Assembly: GCF_040549045.1 (NCBI RefSeq)
Contig: NZ_JBEWTB010000002.1
Span: 4,452,501 to 4,516,500 of the forward strand
Length of the DNA stretch: 64,000 nt
Reading direction: 5' to 3'
Source of the DNA: Endozoicomonas sp. NE40
GTDB taxonomy: Bacteria; Pseudomonadota; Gammaproteobacteria; Pseudomonadales; Endozoicomonadaceae
This document shows positions 46,834 to 53,516 of this stretch, piece after piece. The position numbers were made by a program, and so were the translations under genes. Below the pieces are notes generated by a model. It had not been told where the DNA came from. It saw only the letters and a list, made by a program, of their open reading frames with translations, and searched no databases. Positions within the stretch are counted from its first letter, which is position 1. The number at the start of each line of letters is the position of its first letter.

Positions 46834-47656
46834 GTGTTTTACACTGCGCTTCTTTTGTTAATAATCCTGCCCATTTCTCTGCCCATCCATCGTGATGGCT
46901 GGCCTTTTCAACAACCTCTGTTTGTATGCAGGTTGAATGGGCAAAAAAATTTAAATAGTGATCGCTGATTTCTCTGGGGATAATTGGGTCGTTTTGACCA
47001 TAGAAATGAATCTGTGGCACCTGTTTCAGGCTGCTGGCAAAGCTGACTGGATTAAGGGCGGTTGGCATGGGGCTGACTTTGTGAAAACTGTTGGTGAATT
47101 CAGGGTCAAGGTTTCCTGCAATAGTGCGAACACTGATGACATCGTTTCGTTTGGCTGTAATGATTAGTGCGATAGTAGCACCGCCAGAGTAACCAACCAG
47201 TTCAAGTTGTTTAAAGTCGTATTGTTGCTTGAGTGTTGTAATTGCTTCGTTCATTGAATCAATAACTTTCTGGTCGTACCTTCCAAAAGTCCAGATATAT
47301 GGAGAGCATTCTGGCTGCATAATAAACTGGCATGGCCGGGCCAGATACGCAATATCTCGTTTTTTATCTTCAATCATGATTTTGTGAACCAGTCTGTTGA
47401 CTGGTGTTGGGTTTGAAGACGGGCGCCCACTACGCATCCAGGCTTTACCATCCCCTTCGATATAAATTCTCAGTATGTCCGATGACTTGCCGAAACCTGG
47501 CTGCATACCCATGATAGGAAAGCCTGTGGTTTGAATTATCCGGATGTTAAGATGCTTTTGTCTGGTAAGTTGCGTGGTGGTTTTCAGTGAATCGGTTGTC
47601 TGGCAGCCAGAAAAAAGAAATAAAATCAGTATTAAGAATAAATAAAAATGACGCAT
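46814..47656 (-). CDS. Lipoprotein alpha/beta hydrolase
   Basis: A 280-residue probable lipoprotein. The signal peptide FYLFLILILFLFSGC ends in a lipobox, so the mature protein starts at Cys16. The hydrolase core shows the nucleophile elbow VGYSGGATI, an acid site at FYGQNDPIIP and a C-terminal His in ASHHDGW, an intact Ser-Asp-His triad. The substrate is unknown. The start was taken as ATG 47656; TTG 47674 gives six more residues. It overlaps the tRNA terminator on the opposite strand. AT-rich sequence lies upstream. Confidence 0.75.
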   Translation of the reverse strand: MRHFYLFLILILFLFSGCQTTDSLKTTTQLTRQKHLNIRIIQTTGFPIMGMQPGFGKSSDILRIYIEGDGKAWMRSGRPSSNPTPVNRLVHKIMIEDKKRDIAYLARPCQFIMQPECSPYIWTFGRYDQKVIDSMNEAITTLKQQYDFKQLELVGYSGGATIALIITAKRNDVISVRTIAGNLDPEFTNSFHKVSPMPTALNPVSFASSLKQVPQIHFYGQNDPIIPREISDHYLNFFAHSTCIQTEVVEKASHHDGWAEKWAGLLTKEAQCKTQKAHID

Positions 47657-47880
47657 TTTATTTTTGGTTATCAATGTTTTTATTGGAACAATATTACCAT
47701 TGATTATTTATTTTGTTTGAATTTTTTAAGGTTTATTTAAATAAACTTCTCAAAATAGTTTTTCTAGTCGGCCTTGTAAAGTTTCTTTTCTTACAAAAAG
47801 CTAACGGATTTACAGATCTTTTTTTAATTCGAAAATATTATTTAAGTTTACTGGCTGCCAACTGTAGGATACCGAGCCTT

Positions 47881-47906
47881 CAGGCTGTGTGCCTGGCACT
47901 TTTTTT
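47881..47906 (+). terminator. Terminator-like hairpin ahead of the autotransporter gene
   Basis: CAGGC and GCCTG form a 5-bp stem with a TGTGT loop, followed after four bases by seven T residues. It sits 72 bases before the ATG. The remaining 47675-47977 interval is very AT-rich and shows no supported gene; an open frame at 47713-47913 was not believed. Confidence 0.4.
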
Positions 47907-47977
47907 CATTTGAGAGAGCTCAAAATCGAAATAATTCAACGAGCATAAAATCCAGACTAGAAGTTGGAGTTGGAATA

Positions 47978-50900
47978 ATGAAACAAGTTCAGGTGTTTAA
48001 AAAAACACTGCTTTCTTTAGCCGTAGTTTCGGCATTTGGTGGTTATGGGACAGTTACACAAGCTAAACCTACTACAGGAGGGGGGACAACGGTAAATCCG
48101 TCACCGTCCACTTCCTCAACGTCCGCTACGTCGTCAGCGTCCTCATCAACGCCGTCGTTGAACGCGTCGTCTATCCCTACGCAGTCCACGGTCAGTCCGT
48201 CACAGTCTACGGTCAGTCCGTCACAGTCTACGGTCAGTCCGACACAGTCCACGGCTACCCCGACACAGTCTACGGCTACCCCGTCACAGTCCACGGCTAC
48301 CCCGTCGCAGTCCACGGCTACCCCGACACAGTCTACGGCTACCCCGTCACAGTCCACGGCTACCCCGTCACAGTCCACGGCTACCCCGTCACAGTCCACG
48401 GCCACTCCGACACAGTCTACGGTTCCCCCGACGCAGTCAACCACTGGTCAGACAGCCACTGGTCAGACAGCCACTGGTCAGACAGCCACTGGTCAGACAG
48501 CCGCTGGTCAGACAGCCGCTGGTCAGACAGCCGCTGGTCAGACAGCCGCTGGTCAGACAGCCACTGGGCAGACAGCCACTGGGCAGACAACTACTGGTCA
48601 GACAACCACTGGTCAGACAACTACTGGGCAGACAACTACTGGGCAGCAACAACCTAAGTCGTTCAACCCAATTACCTTTGAGCAGGGTAACGATCAGGAA
48701 ATCAAAGAGCATCTTGTACTGCTAGAAGATAAATTCAACGCATTAACGGGTAATGATTTCAAAACAAAATCGATCAGGTACTCATCCAGAGCCTTGTTTG
48801 ATCATCTGCAACAGGCAGATAATGACGTTGCTGACTTAAATAAAAAGCTACAAAGTGCTAAGGCCGCATCAGCAGATCCTAAAGTAGTTGCAGACTTAGA
48901 AAATAAGATCAAAAAAGCTGAGGAATATGCGAAAAAAGCCAGACAGGATCTGGTGGCCTTTGCAAAGGCTAATCAAGACAGGTTAGGACTTAAAGATAAC
49001 TTTTTGCTGGCTGCCACTCAGAGTGTTGCAGGTAATAAACCAGGAGTTGTTCGTCAGGAAAAAAATGCTGAGCCTGCAGAAAAAGTCGACTTTGCTGCTC
49101 TGCGTAGAACCTCTGAAGGTGTGACAGCTGATGCTTCAAAAGTGGGTCTTGATGCTTCACCAGTGCAAGCTAAAGGAGAAGATACTGCTAAATTCCAGAC
49201 AAGAGTTGCAGAAGCCCGGAAAAAACTGGACGCTCTGTCTCAGGACGATTTCAGGAAGATCTTCCTGATAAAAGACCCCAAAGCTCCGGATCCAAGTCAG
49301 GCAAAAGATGTTGCTCCTGAGGTGATCAGACTTAAAGGCTATGATCTGCGTGTTCCTGAGCTTTACAATGCCTTTATGGATCGCGTCCAGAAAGATGTTC
49401 CTGAGCTGTTTGATTCTTCTGCCAATGCTGCTGCTTCAGCGGACGTGGTATTTACCGGAGGAACGGTGGAACTTGATGGTTTTAAAACCAGTCCACAATC
49501 TCCACTGCCAGGTGCGCACTTTGTTACTCCCAAGGGTGCTAAAGCCGCAGACCCTTATGGTACCTATACTGTCGCTGAAGGCTCCGATGTTTACCAGGCA
49601 TCAATTGGTAAAGATAAGCCGGTAGATACCTTTGTTGTCGAAAATTCTAAATTTCACGCAGAAGATGGCGTGTATGCGTCCAAGGTTTCGATTAAGGACA
49701 CAGAGAATGTTGCAGGTTATGCCGTTGACGCTGCTGGCAATGTGACAGAAGGCTATTTGCCTATCGTCGCAAAGTCTTATGAAGACACTGCTGTAAAGGG
49801 TAAGCCAGCGGCTAATGGAGTAACACCAGTCATCGCACGTAAGCGCACAGTTGCCAGTTTTCAGGGTGTTAAGAATGGGATGGTGACGGTTAAAGGTCAT
49901 GAGGATGTTAGTATTACCTCCTCTAACCTTAAGTCTGATGGTCTTGGTGTAGCAGTTACTAAAGGAGGTGCTGGTACCGAAAATATGACCATTAAGGACT
50001 CTACCATCAATATGGCTTCTGGCACAGAAATTGTGGCACAGAATCTGGTTGTTGAGGGTTCATCGAAGATTAACTCTACAGTTGACGTCGTTCAACAGAC
50101 CACTCAACAGACCGCTCAGCAGAGCAGTCAACAAGGTGCCACTCAGGCTGCTTCGTCTGGTAGTTCGAATCAAGCTCCGAAAACTCAGCCACAGCCTGCC
50201 AAGAGTCAACAAGTGGTTGGCCTGACGACTGTTCGTGGCGCAAATCTGAAGAAAACCTTTGTTGAAACAACGACTCAGAATGGGCAACAGACTACAAAAG
50301 ATGTGGAAGTGGACGCAGTAGATACCTTCAAAATAGGCAAGGGATCTGAAGTCCTGGCTAACATTGAGGGCTACGAAGAAGGAACCGTTGCAGGTACTTT
50401 GATTTCTGATCATATTGGTTCTGATAACAGTCGGATCAATAAACTGGTTTTAGAACAAGGTGCTGTTCTGCGCAGATATTCTTCTGACGGTAACACTATC
50501 TACGGTAGTGAAAAGCTTGATGTAACTGTTGGTAACGGAATGACCGTTATCCATGATGTTAATGGCTTTCATACCATTGTTCTCGATGGTGGTTTGCTGG
50601 AAGGTAGTCTGACGGGTTTGAACCCCATTGCCCAGCCTGCTCAAGGTCAAGAAGCCTTTGAAGGCTCTACTGTAGAAATGAAGTCAGGTACTTATCAGGG
50701 TGGTGATGTCACAAATGTGAAATCATTTACCATTTCTGGTCCAGTTCATTTAATGCCTGGTAGTACCAAACTGAATAAAGTGAATGCCGATGGCAGTGTT
50801 CAGGCTACAGAAACTAAGCCAATTAATATTCGAGGGGATGTTCCTGTTACAAGTGGATCTGTTTTTGTTATCTCAAAAGCTCCTGATTTAGCAAAAGGTC

Positions 50901-52417
50901 AGTCGCCTGTAAATGTAAATGGTAGTGTGGATTTCAAGAAAGGTAGTGGTTTGGCTGTCGTCGTTGACGATTTTACAACTTCAGCTGACCTGAATGTTGC
51001 CTACTTGAATATTGAAGATGGTACCCCTGATTATGGTGCAGGCGTGCTGAAACTTGAAGGTGGCAACAAGGTTCATATACGACCTCAGAATCTGACTGAT
51101 GAGGCGTCTTATGATAAAACGAAAGCGTTGTACGAAAAGGCTAAAGAGGATCCAAAAGCTTTTGCTGATATGACGATTGTCAACTATCAATCTGTTCAAG
51201 GAAGTTTTGAGGCACCTGTCAGCGAATACCCACTGCTGAATGTGGCCTCTGCTCCTGAAGCTTCTCCTCTACCGTCTCCTGGCTCGTACAAAGTCAGGTT
51301 GACATTTAACACTGATCCACGAAATGCTTTCCGTTCTGTATGGAATATGAACAGCAATGATGCTGATGTAGCGTCTGCAGCCTTATTGTCTTCTCTGGAA
51401 GCCGGTGGAGAAACCGGTAGAGCAATGTTTAATGCTATTCAGAAAGATGGCTACCAGAGAGCTGCTTCAGAGAACCAGTGGGATCCACATGTAGGTATGG
51501 GCATGGCTGCGGTAACGGTTACTCAGAAGGCTAATCAGTCCATCAGTCGTCATCTGAACCGACATCGTACCGGAATCGCAACTGGTGATATGTTTGAATC
51601 AAAAGGCGTCTGGGGTGAGTACTTTTACAGTGACGGTGAAATGGATGACAAGAGTGGTGTCCGTGGATTCGAGAACAAAGTGAATGGTATTAACCTTGGC
51701 CTTGATGCGCTGCTTAATGACCAGTTGACAGTTGGTTTTGCCTTTACATACGGTGATGTGAAAACAGAAACCAATAAATCCGGCCGTGACGCCAGCGGTG
51801 ATACCTTTATGGGTACTCTTTATACTGGCTGGACCATGGAAAATTACTTCTTCGATACCATGTGGAGTTACGGACGCGGCAGTATCGACATGAAGCGGAA
51901 GACGAGTCAGGGTACTTATAAATCTGATACCAAGAGTGACACCCTGGGTGCTCGTCTGGTCGGTGGATACAACTACCAGCTCAACCAGTGGCTGATTCAG
52001 CCTCAAATCGAATTTAACTATGTGAAAGTTAAATTCGATGACTTCAAGGAAAAGCAGCAACATGGTGTGTTTGCGCAATCAGTGAAGCTGGATGACTTTG
52101 AAGTTATGGAGCTGGGAGCAGGTTTGAAGTTAATGGCTGATTATGACGTTGCTAACGGCATGCTGAAGCCTGAGTTTACTCTGATGGGTTACCACGACTT
52201 TAAAGATAAGAAGCCTGAAGTGCAGGGTACATTCCTGAATGGTGGCAGAACTTATCATGTTAGTGGTAGAGATCGTGAGGAGAACCGTGTTCTGGCAGGT
52301 GTTGGTCTGAAGTATGAAATGAACAACAACCTGTCTCTGGGTCTGAACTACGATTACAACTGGCAGGGTGACTACACTGCTCACGGCATTGTAGCCAGCG
52401 TTCGTTACGACTTCTGA
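47978..52417 (+). CDS. Large autotransporter with repeat-rich passenger
   Basis: A 1479-residue type Va secreted protein. Residues 1-29 are a signal peptide cleaved after TQA. A Ser/Thr/Pro/Gln-rich stalk holds 12 seven-residue repeats (QSTATPS type, residues 69-152) and about 14 five-residue repeats (TGQTA type, 156-225). A coiled-coil stretch and a beta-rich passenger with parallel-beta-helix-like sequence follow, plus a Gln-rich linker near residues 705-745. The last ~275 residues form an autotransporter beta-barrel (GVWGEYFYSDGEMDD onward), ending in VRYDF, the C-terminal aromatic signal. GGAG is present upstream. The passenger is probably surface-exposed and adhesive, but no adhesin family is recognised. 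Confidence 0.88.
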   Translation: MKQVQVFKKTLLSLAVVSAFGGYGTVTQAKPTTGGGTTVNPSPSTSSTSATSSASSSTPSLNASSIPTQSTVSPSQSTVSPSQSTVSPTQSTATPTQSTATPSQSTATPSQSTATPTQSTATPSQSTATPSQSTATPSQSTATPTQSTVPPTQSTTGQTATGQTATGQTATGQTAAGQTAAGQTAAGQTAAGQTATGQTATGQTTTGQTTTGQTTTGQTTTGQQQPKSFNPITFEQGNDQEIKEHLVLLEDKFNALTGNDFKTKSIRYSSRALFDHLQQADNDVADLNKKLQSAKAASADPKVVADLENKIKKAEEYAKKARQDLVAFAKANQDRLGLKDNFLLAATQSVAGNKPGVVRQEKNAEPAEKVDFAALRRTSEGVTADASKVGLDASPVQAKGEDTAKFQTRVAEARKKLDALSQDDFRKIFLIKDPKAPDPSQAKDVAPEVIRLKGYDLRVPELYNAFMDRVQKDVPELFDSSANAAASADVVFTGGTVELDGFKTSPQSPLPGAHFVTPKGAKAADPYGTYTVAEGSDVYQASIGKDKPVDTFVVENSKFHAEDGVYASKVSIKDTENVAGYAVDAAGNVTEGYLPIVAKSYEDTAVKGKPAANGVTPVIARKRTVASFQGVKNGMVTVKGHEDVSITSSNLKSDGLGVAVTKGGAGTENMTIKDSTINMASGTEIVAQNLVVEGSSKINSTVDVVQQTTQQTAQQSSQQGATQAASSGSSNQAPKTQPQPAKSQQVVGLTTVRGANLKKTFVETTTQNGQQTTKDVEVDAVDTFKIGKGSEVLANIEGYEEGTVAGTLISDHIGSDNSRINKLVLEQGAVLRRYSSDGNTIYGSEKLDVTVGNGMTVIHDVNGFHTIVLDGGLLEGSLTGLNPIAQPAQGQEAFEGSTVEMKSGTYQGGDVTNVKSFTISGPVHLMPGSTKLNKVNADGSVQATETKPINIRGDVPVTSGSVFVISKAPDLAKGQSPVNVNGSVDFKKGSGLAVVVDDFTTSADLNVAYLNIEDGTPDYGAGVLKLEGGNKVHIRPQNLTDEASYDKTKALYEKAKEDPKAFADMTIVNYQSVQGSFEAPVSEYPLLNVASAPEASPLPSPGSYKVRLTFNTDPRNAFRSVWNMNSNDADVASAALLSSLEAGGETGRAMFNAIQKDGYQRAASENQWDPHVGMGMAAVTVTQKANQSISRHLNRHRTGIATGDMFESKGVWGEYFYSDGEMDDKSGVRGFENKVNGINLGLDALLNDQLTVGFAFTYGDVKTETNKSGRDASGDTFMGTLYTGWTMENYFFDTMWSYGRGSIDMKRKTSQGTYKSDTKSDTLGARLVGGYNYQLNQWLIQPQIEFNYVKVKFDDFKEKQQHGVFAQSVKLDDFEVMELGAGLKLMADYDVANGMLKPEFTLMGYHDFKDKKPEVQGTFLNGGRTYHVSGRDREENRVLAGVGLKYEMNNNLSLGLNYDYNWQGDYTAHGIVASVRYDF
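48182..48433 (+). repeat. Twelve tandem 21-bp repeats in the autotransporter gene
   Basis: Exactly 12 units of 21 bases (252 bp) encode QST-V/A-S/T-P-S/T. Units differ by a few silent or conservative changes. Since the unit is a multiple of three, copy-number changes would keep the reading frame. Confidence 0.95.
48443..48652 (+). repeat. About fourteen tandem 15-bp repeats in the autotransporter gene
   Basis: Units of 15 bases (ACTGGTCAGACAGCC type) encode TGQTA with internal variants AGQTA and TGQTT. They directly follow the 21-bp array. Confidence 0.93.
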
Positions 52418-52488
52418 TTTAGAGTTGGTCCGTTTATGGCCAGACATGATTTTAACCACCAGTGTCTGTAACAAGACCTGAACTTCTT

Positions 52489-52514
52489 GCCCTGCTTTTG
52501 CAGGGCTTTTTTTT
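52489..52514 (+). terminator. Rho-independent terminator of the autotransporter gene
   Basis: GCCCTGC and GCAGGGC form a 7-bp stem with a TTTT loop, followed by eight T residues. Confidence 0.9.
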
Positions 52515-52598
52515 ATGGTGTTAATAATAGGTGGGAAGGCCGGATATTCTGAGGGATCAATATTTTCGATAAAAATCAGATGATTAGAACAATAATCG

Positions 52599-52627
52599 TT
52601 GACTCGTTCCGGTGGAATCTCTATAGT
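52599..52627 (+). promoter_or_regulatory. Sigma-70 promoter of the second tRNA cluster
   Basis: TTGACT and TATAGT are separated by exactly 17 bases, with a GC-rich discriminator TCGCCTCCG. The first tRNA starts 20 bases after the -10 element. Confidence 0.8.
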
Positions 52628-52646
52628 TCGCCTCCGTTGACGCAGG

Positions 52647-52723
52647 GCGCTCGTAGCTCAGCTGGATAGAGTACCTGGCTACGAACCAGGCGGTCGGAGG
52701 TTCGAATCCTCCCGAGCGCGCCA
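52647..52723 (+). tRNA. tRNA-Arg (anticodon ACG)
   Basis: 77 bases, identical to the copy at 46722. Anticodon loop CTACGAA, CCA encoded. First gene of the second cluster. Confidence 0.96.
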
Positions 52724-52761
52724 AGTTAACACAATATGAGATGCTCTCATACGCAAACACT

Positions 52762-52838
52762 GCGTCCGTAGCTCAGCTGGATAGAGTACCTGGCTACGAA
52801 CCAGGCGGTCGGAGGTTCGAATCCTCCCGGACGCGCCA
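52762..52838 (+). tRNA. tRNA-Arg (anticodon ACG), variant acceptor stem
   Basis: Same body as the other tRNA-Arg copies, but the acceptor is GCGTCCG/CGGACGC. The paired changes on both sides keep the stem intact. Confidence 0.95.
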
Positions 52839-52910
52839 TTTTATTAATTAAATGGTTAAACAAGTGTTTGAAAGTCAACGACAATTGTTGTTAGTATTCA
52901 GTTGCCGACT

Positions 52911-53003
52911 GGTGAGGTGGCCGAGAGGCTGAAGGCGCTCCCCTGCTAAGGGAGTATACGGTTTGTAGCCGTATCGAGGGTTCGAATCCCTCCCTCACCG
53001 CCA
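52911..53003 (+). tRNA. tRNA-Ser (anticodon GCT)
   Basis: 93-base class II tRNA. The anticodon loop is CTGCTAA within the CTCCC/GGGAG stem; it reads AGC/AGU. Long variable arm and encoded CCA. Confidence 0.95.
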
Positions 53004-53026
53004 TACAGTTTGATAGAAAGTTTTGC

Positions 53027-53103
53027 GCGCTCGTAGCTCAGCTGGATAGAGTACCTGGCTACGAACCAGGCGGTCGGAGGTTCGAATCCTCCCGAGCGCG
53101 CCA
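53027..53103 (+). tRNA. tRNA-Arg (anticodon ACG)
   Basis: Identical to the copies at 46722 and 52647. The spacer before it (TACAGTTTGATAGAAAG) resembles the one between the Ser and Arg genes of the first cluster. Confidence 0.96.
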
Positions 53104-53127
53104 TATTTGACCAGAGAAGGTCTTGAC

Positions 53128-53220
53128 GGTGAGGTGGCCGAGAGGCTGAAGGCGCTCCCCTGCTAAGGGAGTATACGGTTTGTAGCCGTATCGAGGGTTC
53201 GAATCCCTCCCTCACCGCCA
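53128..53220 (+). tRNA. tRNA-Ser (anticodon GCT)
   Basis: 93-base second copy of the tRNA-Ser at 52911, part of a tandem Ser-Arg duplication. Confidence 0.95.
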
Positions 53221-53243
53221 TACAATTTGATAAAAAGTTTTGC

Positions 53244-53320
53244 GCGCTCGTAGCTCAGCTGGATAGAGTACCTGGCTACGAACCAGGCGGTCGGAGGTTC
53301 GAATCCTCCCGAGCGCGCCA
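53244..53320 (+). tRNA. tRNA-Arg (anticodon ACG)
   Basis: Fourth copy of the identical 77-base gene and last of the cluster. Confidence 0.96.
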
Positions 53321-53324
53321 TATT

Positions 53325-53356
53325 AAAAGCCCTGCTAAGCCATTAGCAGGGCTTTT
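53325..53356 (+). terminator. Rho-independent terminator of the second tRNA cluster
   Basis: AAAAGCCCTGCTAA pairs perfectly with TTAGCAGGGCTTTT around a GCCA loop, giving a 14-bp stem ending in T residues, 4 bases after the last tRNA. Confidence 0.9.
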
Positions 53357-53516
53357 GTCGTTTGTGTAGGTGAAAGTCTTCTGTCGAACCCGCAATACGA
53401 CAGAAAAGAGGGCGGTAAAAAAAGAAAACGGCACAGCTCTTGATATGCTCTAAACTTTTCCGGGTTCCAGAAAAATCCTTATTAAAAATAAAAAGTCTTT
53501 CGGGAGTCCTTCGCCA

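Noticed and set aside
47713..47913. 66-codon frame before the autotransporter gene
   Set aside because: Composition follows the AT-rich DNA, there is no Shine-Dalgarno, and it runs through a terminator-like hairpin.
48043..48712. Two long antisense repeat frames in the autotransporter repeats
   Set aside because: They are antisense readings of the 21-bp and 15-bp arrays, with no ribosome binding site or family match.
52946..53221. 91-codon open frame on the minus strand across the tRNA array
   Set aside because: It lies wholly within tRNA genes and their spacers; its REGFEPS and SGGFEPPT runs are a known artefact of translated tRNA antisense sequence.
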